Of a stretch of DNA of 64,000 bases, positions 48,776 to 60,695 are shown piece after piece. The notes beneath the pieces were generated by a model that was not told the DNA's origin, did not search any database, and saw only the letters and a list, made by a program, of their open reading frames with translations. Origin of the DNA: Viola odorata (lineage: Eukaryota > Streptophyta > Magnoliopsida > Malpighiales > Violaceae); contig OY829544.1 in NCBI GenBank assembly GCA_963691705.1, positions 1,433,501 through 1,497,500 of the forward strand, in the 5' to 3' direction. Numbering within the stretch: the stretch's first letter is position 1; the number at the start of each line of letters is the position of its first letter. The translations under genes were made by a program, and so were the position numbers.

Positions 48776-50260
48776 ATTTTGAAAATCTTGAAGCAGAACA
48801 AACAGCTTACCCAACAAGCAGTCTTACTATCTGATTAAGCCAATTATAATGCACTCGCTTCCAAATTTCAGCTTGTTTCTTCAAATTGGCATCCAACAAG
48901 TCATCATCAAATCATGTAAACAGTGGGTAAAAGATCAGTAAATTACATTCTCCGTGGAAATTTACATAATCCCACAAAAGAAATTCAGATAATTATGACT
49001 CCATAAGCATTCCACCATACACAAACAACACATATATCCAATTCCAAAACATGCACAAGATAGCACCAAAATTAGCAGTAACCATAGGTAAAACCCAGGA
49101 AATGAATGAAATCTTAACAAAAGGTACCGCTTTTAACCTAAAGATGCTGTTATCTAGAAGAATTATAGCAGAAAGCAAACTTCAATGCTATTACTTGATA
49201 TGCGTAAAACAAGGATCAAAGTTTCACATGGCATCTATTCAAGTGGAAGTAGACACTGGCAAATATGTTGTAAAAGCTGAACCATGGGGGGAATCAAAGC
49301 TTTACATGAATATCCAGCATCCAACAGTTTCATTGCAATAAAGAGAATAGCAAGAATTAGGTGAAACAAACCATGAAAGTCATACTTCCATCGAAACATA
49401 CCCTATTGAAGAATCTAAGACACAGTAAGCTAAGACCATATAAATCTAAAGGGTTACACTTTATATAGCAGACCAGAAAAGGAAAAAAAAATATCTGCAG
49501 ATAGAAATAAGATCACAGCTAGAAGAACCTCTAAACAGTACAAGAATCCACTGACCTAGTGACCTACTAACAACTCCAAACAGTCCTGATATCATCTAAA
49601 CTAACCAATGAAGAAGCAGAAAAAAAACTGAAGTCATGTGATTTTGTCATGTAAACTTTCTCAAAATCAGATCCAAATTAAGAGTTCATCATATAAGTGA
49701 AACAGCTCAATGAACCAGACTACTACGACTAGAATGGCTACAAGCTTTGTTCTTTTTCAATTTACATAATCAATCTTCACGTATCGCTAAAAAAGGAACA
49801 TGAAAATCAAACTTAAGTACCCAAACCAAAACAAATCCATTTTCCCAAACCATAAACCCCACCAAAAACACAGACAAATCTTTTCGCCACAAGAATCAAA
49901 CGCAACACCCATTTCCATTTCTAGCACAACAACCCCGAAACAAAACCCAATTCAACAAGGTAATAAAATTAAAATACAGAGCACCAAAAAATCAGAATTT
50001 TTATTATCATTTACTAACAGAAATAAATATTAGCTGCAGAAAATATAATCAGAAGCAGACAAAGAGACACTCAAGAAAGAAGAATAAGGCGGAGATAAAT
50101 TTTAAGTTCATTTTAAATTATCATATGCTTACCTTAGTAAAAAAAGATGCAGTAAACGAAATATAATAATTTTTTTTGTTTTCCGGCGTCGTGGAGAGCA
50201 GAGAGCGAGTAGAGAGAGGAGTGTCTGTCGTGGCTCTAAGCTTGGCTGGTGGAGGCGACA
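48776..50260 (-). other. Probable ABF 5' UTR and leader intron
   Basis: ABF genes usually carry a long leader intron. A purine/pyrimidine-biased block at about 50150-50260 followed by promoter-like sequence fits a non-coding first exon, with 48830-50140 as intron. No other gene frame is convincing here. Confidence 0.45.
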
Positions 50261-50395
50261 AGTGTCTGTTTGCCCCGAGACACGAGTCAGTCCTTATTTA
50301 AGGAGCTCAGCTCAACTTTTTCTATTTATTATTCCAGGGTTTTGAGGAACGCAGATCTTGCCACGCGTACCAATGGGCGTGGAGTTGAAGGCGTG

Positions 50396-50405
50396 ACGTG
50401 ACGTG
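50396..50405 (+). promoter_or_regulatory. Tandem ABRE cores upstream of ABF
   Basis: Two ACGTG cores are directly repeated (50396-50400, 50401-50405), with CACGCGTAC (50362-50370) nearby, resembling ABRE plus coupling element. This suggests ABA-responsive or self-regulated expression; inference. Confidence 0.45.
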
Positions 50406-50884
50406 CAGCCAATGGGAGAGAGCAAGGTGGGTTGATCCCAGACGTTTATTTGAGCTTTTCGAACAACGAGTGATCGAATGATGGCGATCTATTGGGTGTT
50501 TGTTTGGTGTGGGTTTATTGGCTTACAATAGTGAGTCAGTGACTGGAGGGGCGGCGATCACATGCGTGCGATGGAGTTTGTCGTCAGTGAGTCTTAGCCG
50601 TGGATTGTACCATCTGATTGAAACAAGATATATAATAATTTGATGAATGATGAAATGTTTAGCTGACTGCTGCCGTTAGTCCTAAAATTCATATTTTGAG
50701 ATTGGCTTTGTATTTTTAGAATGTCAGAACCTTCTAAATATAGCCTTTTTTTTCCTAGATTTTTAGAATGTCAAAGTTTTTACCATAAAAAAAATAAGGT
50801 AAATTATATATTAAAAAAAACCTATATTTCATAAAATGTTCCCTTTTAACTCATTTTAGTTTAAAATTTTACAAGTAATTTATG

Positions 50885-50946
50885 CAAATTTGAGGAAAAA
50901 TGTAAACAATACGAGCAAATTTGAGGAAAAATGTAAACAATACGAG
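50885..50946 (+). repeat. Perfect 31-bp tandem duplication
   Basis: The unit starting CAAATTTGAGG occurs twice without mismatch (50885-50915, 50916-50946), in otherwise featureless AT-rich DNA that extends from about 50450 to 52264. Confidence 0.85.
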
Positions 50947-52264
50947 AGAGTTCACTCCACTAAAAAAATTAAAAAAATAAAGAGAACTTTTCTAAAGTAA
51001 TATATTTAAACAAGAATTAATTAAAAAAACAGAATTTATTTCATTATGTTAATTAGTTACATTTTTTGTCCAAATTTCATTTTTTTATATAAATTTTTAC
51101 TATTTATTATAGATTTTTTAAGTATTTAAAAGGTTAAGATTACAATTTGTAGAAAATTATAAGGTTTATATTGAACACTTTTAAATTGTAAATGATTAAA
51201 TGGTATATTTTGTAAACTATATGATTTAAAAAGATGATAACCAAAATCACTTATAGCTTATAAACTCATAATTAGTTTGAAGACCCGATGGTAATGAAAT
51301 GTCAAAGTCCATATGCTTAATGTTGCGAAATTAGGCAATGGATGTTAACTCTTGGGTGCGAAATTGGGCTTTCACTACACTGCGGGCCCATCCTCATAAT
51401 TGTATGATCCTTTTAGATGCGAAGCTGACTAGCTGAGTCGAATAAACTCTTCGCCGGGGAGGAGGCAGAGAATTGTGCTTTTGCAATTTCATCTCAGTAA
51501 TCATCCGGATCTAAATATTTCAATTAGGAAAAAAAAAATCAAATCAAATGCAGAAAAGGTATAATTTTAATTTTGATCTTAAGTCAAAATTAGCTAGAAG
51601 GCCCGTTCTGTCCAATAATAACTTTCCCAACTAACTTATCTTAGCCCGATTTACGCTTAGCAGGCCCGGGTTACATTTACGGGCCTCGTAGTATCCAGCT
51701 CCCAAGCCCAAGCAATCCAAGTATAAGTTACCAAACCCATCTTCTCTGGACGAGTAATTAAGTTGGGTGTTTAATTAGATATATATGCGAGTGGACGAAG
51801 ATCATCAGATGGGTACAATCCATGCCAGAAGATTTAGTTTCATGAAATTTGTTTAGAAACCGTTAAGTATTTGGTTAAGATTCAGTTTGACCACAGGATA
51901 TTTTAGCATTTATTACCCAATCTGTTTTTTTTTTTATAAATAAAATTAATCATAGATATAGTGTCTTTTAAATCACACATACTTTAAGCTTAACATTTTA
52001 AAATATCATTTCATAATAAAATCGTAAAATATTATAAATTTCATTTCATTCACATTATAAATAAATTATTTTTAACTTTTCGACCGAAGATATATCAATC
52101 AAATTTTACATTTGAATGATTTGAATTGTCTAACTTAAGAAAATAATAATTGAAAATAAGGTTTTTCTATATTATTCTGATTTTGTCAAACAAATTAGTA
52201 GTGATAATACTAATTTTTTTGATTTTATTAGCATAAAAGAGTGGAGAAAATCGGTTGAAATGTA

Positions 52265-52608
52265 CTCTTACCTAATTTTATTAACCGTCATTTTGATTTT
52301 GAGCACGCATATTAAAAAAGCCGGATGATTCACTATTTTAGACAATTTTACCCTTTACTTTTTCTCGAACATACGAGCATCCTTAACGTATGCGTTAAAA
52401 AACTAATATTTTATTAACGCATATTAAAAAACCCGGATGATTCACCCTTTGAGACAATTTTGCCCTTTGTTTTTTCTCGAACGTACGAGCATCCTTAACG
52501 TATGTTCGAGAAAAAAGAAGGGACAAAATTATTTCAAACAATGAATCATCCGGCCTCCTTAATATGCGTGCTAAAAATCAAAACGACGTTTAATTAAACT
52601 GGGAGGAG
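52265..52608. mobile_element. Diverged Stowaway-like MITE with internal duplication
   Basis: The inverted ends are imperfect over about 50 bp and flanked by TA. Each arm carries GCACGCATATTA and CCGGATGATTCA. The left arm is present twice (about 52305-52390 and 52420-52505), so the element has an extra copy of one arm. It lies about 160 bp before the DUF1685 start codon. Confidence 0.75.
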
Positions 52609-52713
52609 TATTTCCTAGTTTCACCCGATAAGAGTCCTTAACTCAATATAAACCTTCTCTTTTTAGAACTTCCTCTCGTTATAGACTTCAAATCAAATCC
52701 CGCCTCTCACTCC

Positions 52714-52720
52714 TATATAT
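52714..52720 (+). promoter_or_regulatory. TATA box of DUF1685 gene
   Basis: TATATAT, 52 bases before the start codon, followed by an A/C-rich leader. Confidence 0.5.
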
Positions 52721-52771
52721 CACCAAACAATAAAAACCTTAACCCCGTCGTCCTCAAGTCCTCGATTCATC

Positions 52772-53070
52772 ATGTCCAAGCCGAAACCGCAGCCGCTGTC
52801 ACGGACGCTCTACAAGCAGAATTCATGGTCGCCGGACGCCAGCCGTGAGGAGGTGTGGCTCAAGCGCAAAGCAAATTACGGTAATAACGGTCGCCGCGGC
52901 ACCAAGAGTGTGACGGATGATGACTTGGAGGAGCTGAAAGCCTGTATCGAGCTGGGATTCGGGTTCGGAAATGACTCGCCCGATTTGAATCCGAAGTTAT
53001 CGGAAACCTTGCCGGCGCTGGGACTTTATTGTGCGTTTAATAAGCAGTACGGCAGCGAGGCTTTAGCGAG

Positions 53071-53112
<42 letters not shown>

Positions 53113-53407
53113 CGTAACCGACGGTGGTAGTAGTACGAGCTCTCTGTTCGACTCAGGTAATTAAATTAATCTCTCCTTTAGATTATTTATGCGCCTCTCA
53201 CTTTAATTAATTGTGGAGTATTTTAAACTGATTAGAATTTTGTCGAATTTGAAATAATTTTGTTTGTTTGTTAATTGGTGTGTTGATCGGACGGATGATA
53301 TTTGATTGATAGGTGGTGATCCTGAGGTGGTGAAGGCAAGGTTGAAACAGTGGGCCCAATTGGTAGCATGTTCGGTCAAACAATTCGGAGGAGAGCCCAG
53401 TCATTAG
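52772..53407 (+). CDS. DUF1685 family protein
   Basis: Two exons, 52772-53156 and 53313-53407, giving 159 residues. Plant-specific DUF1685 features: LYKQNSWSPDASREEVWLKRK near the N-terminus, the core TDDDLEELKACIELGFGF (about 48-65), LPALGLYCAF (about 80-90), and the C-terminal DPEVVKARLKQWAQLVACSV. A 13-residue Ser run (about 101-113) is encoded by a (TCG)n tract. No signal peptide or membrane segment. The molecular function of this family is unknown. Confidence 0.9.
53072..53110 (+). repeat. (TCG)13 coding microsatellite
   Basis: Perfect trinucleotide tract encoding poly-Ser in the DUF1685 protein; likely length-polymorphic. Confidence 0.9.
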
Positions 53408-54024
53408 GTGGACTGATGATGAGCGATGCACGATGAGTGCACTGCTCTCAGTGTCTAAATTCTACTACTTCTAGTATTAACAATTTTGTAAATAGCTAAT
53501 TAGCACCTCCGCTTATTAAAAACAACTATTTTATAAAGATTATACAGTGATAATAATCTTAATTTTTTTCTTTTAATTCGTAAGTTGATAATTAATATCG
53601 TATTCAAATTAAAAAAACAATTCTGAACAAAATTTCCCAATCAAATTCGAATTTGGCGTAATAACTTTTTGATATCGAGCGCAACTCTTGGTTCAAAAGT
53701 ATTTGACATATTTTTGTTTATATTCAAAACTAAAGGGCAAATAAATTGTTTAGGTTAATAATACTATTATATAAATTACTAGAAATTATTAATACTTAGA
53801 CCACTAATAGAGATTAAATATCGAGTTCGAATATCCTAATTGATGTTTCTGACGAGAGTCTCGAACTTATTTAAGACTCCAGACTCTCAAGACTTCCATC
53901 AAAAGTTATTTTAAAGGATGAGAGTTTTGATTGAACCAGAATTTCACGTAGTAGCGGGATTGCAAATTTTGGCCCATCCCCTCAAGAGTCGCTGTCTACT
54001 AGTCCTGGGCGGCCCGTAACTTAA
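53408..54024. other. 3' flank of the DUF1685 gene, no further gene
   Basis: AT-rich spacer up to the inverted-repeat element. Nothing recognisable. Confidence 0.5.
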
Positions 54025-54033
54025 ATAAAATAA

Positions 54034-54856
54034 AGAAAAAGTGTAAAATTCACCTCTGCATTTGTATCACATATTGTATCACATATCAGAATAAGTTGCA
54101 TTTGTATCATAAGGATAAACCACTAAATTTATAATTGAGCCAAATAAGTCACTGCATTTATACTTACATAGTATTTTTTTTTAAATGACATGGCATAAAA
54201 ACCATGCTCAACACTCATTTTTGCAATTGAAAAATAAAAAGTTAGATCTCAAAAATAAATAAAATTGAGTGCACAAAAATAGTGGTTTATTATTTTGATC
54301 TTACTCGATGTTTTATCGCTCGGAAAAGGAATTTTATTTTGATCTCGCTCAATTTTTTATTTTCGAATATTTTGATCCAACTTTTTATTTTTCAATTGCA
54401 AAAATGAGTGTTGACCATAGTTTTTATGCCATGTCATTTTTTAAAAAAATACCATGTAAGCACAGTCTTATGATGTATCCAAACAAGGTACTCCCTCCGT
54501 TACTAAATAATTGTCGCGCACGCATACCAATATTGGCCGGATGACTCACTATTTGATCCCAAAAAAAGTAGGATCAAATAGTGAGTCATCCGGCCAATAT
54601 TGGTATGCGTGCGCGACAATTATTTAGTAACAGATGGAGTATAAGGGATGAGTGGTTAATATAGATCAAATAGATAAATGCAGTGGTTTATTTAGCTAAA
54701 TTACAAATGTAGTGGCTTATCCTGACATATGATGCAAATGCAATAACTTATCCTGACATATGATACAAATGCAGTGGCTTATTTGGCTCAATTATAAATG
54801 TAGTGACTTATCTTAACATATGATATAAACGTAGGGGTGAATTTTATCCTTTTTCC
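54034..54856. mobile_element. Inverted-repeat element, possibly MULE-like, with 9-bp target duplication
   Basis: The 9-mer ATAAAATAA occurs directly before (54025-54033) and after (54857-54865). The ends are inverted: left AGAAAAAGTGTAAAATTCACC, right the complement of GGAAAAAGGATAAAATTCACC. The arms extend over 200 bp and contain repeated words such as AATGCAGTGGCTTATTT and TCCTGACATATGAT. There is no coding capacity. A 9-bp duplication with long inverted ends points to a Mutator-type non-autonomous element. A smaller MITE is nested inside. Confidence 0.7.
54491..54639. mobile_element. Near-perfect palindromic Stowaway-like MITE nested in the larger element
   Basis: 149 bp, TA on both sides. 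Arms of about 69 bp are almost perfect complements around a roughly 10-base loop (AAAAAAAGTA), so a transcript would fold into a long hairpin. Confidence 0.9.
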
Positions 54857-55375
54857 ATAAAATAATAATATAAAAATTAGAGGTAACAAATTAAATTATA
54901 ATTTATAAAAAATTAATTTGAAGAAAATGGCAAAGTAGAATTCAGGAGATGAAGGTCCATACAAAAAAATTAGGAGATATTTTGAGCCTAATAATGGGTG
55001 CGGTGCGGTGGGGCGGTGTGGTTGAAAACTTTTGTTTATTACTTTTTGTTTCTTGGTACTAATATTCTATATTTTCATAATCGGAGTGGAAAATTATACT
55101 GTAAAAAAATAAAAATAAAAAATTTAAAAGTTTAATTGGAACGAATTTTAGTGGAATACGTACGAGAAAATAATTATACATACATATTTTTTAACATAAA
55201 CCATGGATTTTATATATTTTATAATAAAGTTTTGTAGGTCAATGTACAATAAACCAAAAAAAGTGTCCCATGATATTTAGCCAACTATTGAATAAATATC
55301 TGACGCTCGAAAACAAATAATAAAACAATAAGGAATTTAAATATCGAAAAAAATATCAGGCTTTTCTCAAAAAGA

Positions 55376-55404
55376 AAAATATCTGGCAAGCCAAAAGATA
55401 TTTT
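55376..55404. promoter_or_regulatory. Inverted pair of evening elements
   Basis: AAAATATCT at 55376-55384 and its complement AGATATTTT at 55396-55404 are exact evening elements, bound by CCA1/LHY/RVE clock MYBs. An ACACGTGT G-box-like site follows at 55443-55450. All lie within 310 bp of the COR27/28-like start codon. Confidence 0.65.
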
Positions 55405-55684
55405 ATCAGCCACTGATGATGTGTCGATCAGGAGTTGATGCTACACGTGTAAAAGCGTTGCCATGTGGGGCCTTTATAGGCCCCAACGACACCGCTTCCT
55501 CCTCCTCCTCCTCCTCCGCTTCTACTTCTTCCTCTCCTTCTTCTCTCTCAAGTTTTTCATTCGTTTCGGCTAAAAAAAAATTCTCTGAAATATCGGACAC
55601 GATTCCCACATGCTTTTATCCGAAAATCCGAGAAAACAGCATCTCACTCAGCATATCCTCTTACCATTATCGGATCATCAGGAA

Positions 55685-57187
55685 ATGGCAGGTTGCATGA
55701 ATGAGTTGACTCCAACCAACTCGGGCTCCTCTTCTGCTCTAACCGCTCAGACCTCCAACTATTTCTCTACGAATAGTGCATCACCGGTAATTTCATCAAC
55801 CTCCTCCTCATTTTTTCTTTGAGTTTTCAAGACAGTTTTCAGATTTGATTTGGGTTTATAGCTTTGCTGAGCAATTTTGTGCATGTCATTTAATAAACCA
55901 TTTTGGACCCAGTTTCTTGATTGTTGTATAATGAAAATTTCTCTGATTTCTGAGGTGAGAATTCAAATGATTGAAGTTAATGAGTAGTTTTAACTGTTGT
56001 TTGTCATGGTTTTGTTAACATGTTTGGGTTGTTGTTATAGCAGGATACCTGTATAATGTGGACTGATGAGAAGCACAAGTTGTACCTTAATTCGTTAGAA
56101 GCGTCGTTTGTCAATAAGCTGCACCATTACAACCCCTTGTGTGGTTCGTTGAGAAAGATTATGCGGCATCCAAAATCATCGCGGCTGGTTCCAACTATAG
56201 TTTGTCATAATACTTCACCTCAGGTTTGGGATTTGAACCTTGGTTGCTCTTTGTTTTGGAGTTTCTTTCAGTTGGTGTATCGGTTGTTTTGTGTTTTTCC
56301 TGGTTGATTTTAATTTTGTTGTTCTCCAATGTGGCTACCAGAAGAATGTCAAGTTTGAGAGAAACGAGCCGTTGTTGGAGAGCACAGCTGATTCTCATTT
56401 TATTCAAGGACGTTCAAGGATATATTGTTTGGCATCTTCTAGAAAGAACCGTCGTGCGACATCTACATATGTGGATCGAAACAGGGATTCTCATGGCGAG
56501 GAAAATTGTATAAGAGGGAATCCGGCTGTCTCTGGAGAATCTGCCAGAAGCTCACAACAACACCATGCTTCACTTGTATGCCATTCGGATTTGGTTGATA
56601 GCATCACAGGTATCCTAAGCTTATCCTGGCTGGTTGCTTTGGTATATCATTTGATGCATACTCATGCATCGCCCTTGCTCTCTTCTTTTGGCACATTGAG
56701 TTAACATGTCATGTCAAAGTACAATGGAAATGATGTTTGGTTTATTAGTCGGGCTTAATGAGTTCATTGTCTAACACGCAGAATTGAGAATTGAGGTTTT
56801 TCCAATCCCTCATTTCTTATATTAATCATTGGATAGAGGTCTTGCATACATTCTGGTTTTTTGTTGATCGGAGGATGCACCATACGCTTCAGTTTTTCTT
56901 CTAACTAAAGCAAATGCACTTTACCCATACCTGACTTGATAATGTACGAGGAGAACAATTGATTACTGTCAAAAGTTCGTCTTTTTTGAACGAGTTCAAT
57001 TCGGTTGGGGTATTCTTTGCTGAATCTTTTGTTTCCTGCAGAGGTTTTTGATCAGAACTTTGTGGATGACAACCAAGGAGGCCAATTGAGATGCGTCCCA
57101 GTGGCAAAAAAGTTGAGGACTATTGGATCTAATTCTTCAGGCAACAAGCAAGTAACGGGCAAAGTCAGTTCTGTATCTGGATGCTAG
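55685..57187 (+). CDS. COR27/COR28-like cold- and clock-regulated protein
   Basis: Four exons: 55685-55786, 56041-56223, 56342-56609, 57042-57187; 232 residues. Exon 2 carries the recognisable motif MWTDEKHKLYLNSLEASFVN (about 40-59), which I associate with the plant COR27/COR28 family; a DQNF motif occurs near residue 188 (EVFDQNFVDD). The rest is Ser-rich, polar and probably disordered, without signal peptide or membrane segment. Arabidopsis COR27/28 are nuclear proteins linking blue light, cold and the circadian clock. The evening elements upstream agree with this. Exon 2 has two acceptors three bases apart (tatag/CAG/GAT), so one Gln may be optional. The long C/T-rich leader (55490-55600) is open but probably untranslated. 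Confidence 0.75.
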
Positions 57188-58374
57188 ATTTATGATGGGT
57201 GAAGTTTCGATTCTCTCAGGTCATCCTGTCCAAGAAGTCTAAAGCAAGAAACGATGCTACTGCTAGTCAATATTTCTGTGTGAGTAGAGTTGTGTGCCTC
57301 ATGAAATGCTGTTGGGGAGGCGTGAATACCTATTCTGCCCAAAGTTTGGTATGCGGTGTTTCTTAAAGAGGAGCTATGGGTTACATGAAATAGAAAAGTT
57401 GAAAGGTAGATTTTGGTTTTACAACACAATCCCACAATAGAGATTGAAATAGGTTAAAGCTCTCCGTGTTCATGGATCTCTAACGGTTCTAGAGGAAATA
57501 AATGCAATGACAGTAAAGTTTTGTAGAGAGGACTTCTTGTTCAATAGTTAAGGGGCTATTGCTGCAGGAAGATTTTTTCCAAAACAATTCCATGGGGCAA
57601 GGGGAAACTGATATAGGTTAAGTAATGCGCTTACTGTCATTGCATTTATTTCCAAAACAAATCCATCTCAAGTCAGGTTTTGTTCCTATTTTTGTCTGTC
57701 GTTTCATTTTTCTTGAAATGTAATATAGTTTGGAGAAACAATGGAACTTTTATCTATGTATAAGATGAGAGAAAGATGCAGCACGTGGATTGATGTCATA
57801 TATTTCTTCCGAACACTGTCGTTTGGTTGATTTTAGGATTGAAGGTAATTCTATAATCAAACATTTCTAAAATTAAAGTATCGATAAACACAAAATTAGG
57901 AATTTCTAGTATTATAATAAATTTTTAAATTTTTTGGTAAACACAAAATTAGGGATTTTTAGGATTATAATAATATTTTAGAAAAAAAATTCATTAAGGG
58001 AAAATGAATACCTCTAAAGATATGTGGTATTTTAGAAATTTCTTAGGAAAGGAAAATAGAAAATTTAATTATGATAAAATTATCCATCCATTTTCTAAAA
58101 TATTTAAACGTGATTAAATAAAAATATTTGATTATATTTTAGATAATAAAATAAATCTAAAAAATTTGTATATGGATATTTTTGATAAATGTAAGCCGAA
58201 CAAAGGGAAGAAAAAATTATAAGAATTATAAAAAGTACAGAGTCAATCTTTTATTCCTAACAATTCTAAGTAAAGCGATTCACAAGATAAAATATGATTC
58301 TCAAAGTAATAATAGAATCTCTCAACCAAAGGTTCCCTTAAGATATGTATTTTCATGCTTAGCCGATGAATTTA
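57188..58374. other. 3' flank and AT-rich intergenic DNA
   Basis: Begins with the 3' UTR of the COR27/28-like gene, then AT-rich sequence with short repeated words (AAACACAAAATTAGG, near 57887 and 57941). No gene. Confidence 0.5.
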
Positions 58375-58598
58375 AAATTTAAAAGGGTTAATACACCCCG
58401 ACCCAAATCTTTGCCATTTTATTTTATTCAATTCCACATTTTTATTTTTATTTTTATTAGTCTCAAATTTTTAATCCGCTAGTTCAATATAGTCCCAACT
58501 GTTAAAAAACGACGACAGAGACAAACTCCGTTAAATTTGAATAATTGATTTTTTTTTTTTACAAAATTACCCCTCCCTCGTCTGAAACGCGTTCCTTG

Positions 58599-58652
58599 AC
58601 TGCAATGGACGTCGTCTATGCTATGAAGAGGCTCTATGGCTTTGGCGGTTAA
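58599..58652 (+). pseudogene. Captured 3' end of a histone H4 gene
   Basis: Translates to TAMDVVYAMKRLYGFGG followed by TAA, the H4 C-terminus with a 12-bp in-frame deletion of QGRT and a Leu-to-Met change. Upstream sequence is unrelated to H4, so the fragment starts abruptly inside the Mutator-like element. Confidence 0.85.
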
Positions 58653-60192
58653 GAAACTTTCTTAGATCTGGTTGATTTTTTCTGTTGCTTTAGTCTCCTC
58701 TCAGTTTGAATGCTTGTTTTAAAGTATTACTGTAGTGCTAGTAGATCTGGACCTGTAATTGAAAAGTTTGGGGTTATATGAAATCAATGGATTAATGTTT
58801 CAGCTGTTTAGTGTCTGTGTTAAACTAGTTGGCTTCACAAGATCTAAATTGAATGCGCAGACAACCTGTTTGATGTTTTAAAATTCTCAGAAAGTAATGG
58901 CTTTGTTAACTTTGAAGCACTTCATTTTCAAGGAGCACTAGGCTGGTGATAAGAATACAAAAAATTGAATTCTCATATTTGAATCTTTCTAACAGATACC
59001 CGATAGAAATCCCAATGGGTTTTTGGTGGAATGTGCTGCTGGGACTAAAATGGGTAGTATTCTATATTAATGAGTTCCTTAGAGCCTGTACTCGCAAAAT
59101 TTGTTGGATGTTTTGCCTGAGAATATACTAAGTACATAGGAAGTTAGGAACATGGCTAATCACTGACCTACTGTTTGGTTAATAACCAAATCTGTCTGTG
59201 TCTACCTTTAACTAATAGCACAACTACATCTATGTGGTTGGTTTTTACTTTTTAGCATTGGATGCAGATCAGCAAGGAATATATCTCACAGCATTTTTAA
59301 TTTTTTTTACCAAACAGCATACTCCGTTTCCCAGAAGTCATTTTCCTACAGAACTTTTTCTCACAGAACCGGAATGTCAAACAGACCCTAAGTACCCTGG
59401 ATTGCTTGAAATACTGCTGTTTGTGATAGTACTGATCGAACAATGGGTTTGGATGGATTTTTATGCTTGAGCAGGTTGTTCAAATTTAATGTCATTGTTC
59501 ACCATTCAGGAATCAGGAGAATGCAGTTGTTGCAGTTTAGATAGGAAGTGTTAGTTTACAACTTTCCTGCATTGAACTGATTGCTAAAGTGCGGTGTGGA
59601 ACATGTCAAAGACCAAGAGGAGAATCAACTTGAAGCTGCAGATTTGTTTTGGATAAGCCGGGAATATATAATAGATCCAAGTACTGAATTTCTGCCGGGA
59701 GCTGGAGCATCTTTTCTGCAGGTGTGGCATCTAATTTTGTCCTGAATGATGTAAATAATTTTGGTCATCCTTACCTTTTGCAGCTTGCTATTAGAACTTT
59801 CTCTGTATCAATGAAGTAGAGAGAGTATCTCTAGACATTGGACTTCTTATAGGCCATACCCTGAAAGTTGAATTGATTTTAATGTCTAACAATCATAGAT
59901 GTATCATATAGCTTTTTTCTTATTCAAACCTCTTGTAGAGGCGAAATACAACTTGGGATACTTCAGTCATGTTAGGAAACACTCTTTAGAATGCAGAAAA
60001 AGCATCATAGCATCTTTTGTTCCTTTCATTTCTGTAGATAATAATCGTAAGAGCTAAGTAGTATTTAATTTGCTATGATCTGGGGAAAAACCACTGCCAT
60101 TGACTTCCTTTTTCGGGCCAACATAGTAGTTGGCAAATTGGCATTGCTTCAAAGAAATATATTCACAACCATACACCAATAACTAGTACTGC

Positions 60193-60695
60193 TTAGTTGA
60201 AGCTGCAAGCTTCTCCTGCAAATCCCAACTTAAACTCCTTAGTATCATATATAACCCTTTGGTTTCTCTGCTGATAATTCCCAACTATCCCTGTCTCTTC
60301 TTCATCGGCGAGGCTTGCTACAGCCAAGCAGACCTGAGACGCGTCAGTGTTTGCGAAATAGAACATCCCTGTTAAATCCACAGTGAGTTCAACATTTCCC
60401 TCAAAATACATCTTCATGGTAGGAATCTCAACTTCTTGATACGAACTGAGATTAAAGCAAGTATCCAAGATCAAGAAAGGCGACGCAGAAGGAACTTCAG
60501 AAAATTGTTTCAAGAACTCAGCTTTCAGAGCCCTGTAGATTGAGGGGGGAAGCCTTGAAATGACAGTTCCAGAATCAATGAGGATTCTGCCATTGCCAAA
60601 ACTTGGTGACTGTAATGCCACCCCACCGACGCTTATACCAGTTAAGTTGAGGAAATAGAAAGTGGGCATTGTTGGATTGACAAGCATCCCAATTG
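60193..60695 (-). pseudogene. Captured C-terminal half of an A1 aspartic protease
   Basis: The open minus-strand frame gives about 165 residues of a nepenthesin-like aspartyl protease: PTFYFLNLTGISVGG, the second catalytic motif ILIDSGTVISRL, then GIVGNYQQRNQRVIYD and a normal end (GFAGEACSFN, stop at 60193-60195). The N-terminal half with the first DTGS aspartate is absent, and family similarity begins near the methionine of MLVNPTMPTFYF. A protein from this alone could not form the two-aspartate active site. It resembles Arabidopsis At5g10770-type proteases. Confidence 0.85.

Noticed and set aside
55416..55700. 94-codon frame upstream of the COR27/28-like start
   Set aside because: Low-complexity Ser run from a TCC microsatellite, with no splice junction joining it in frame; treated as leader.
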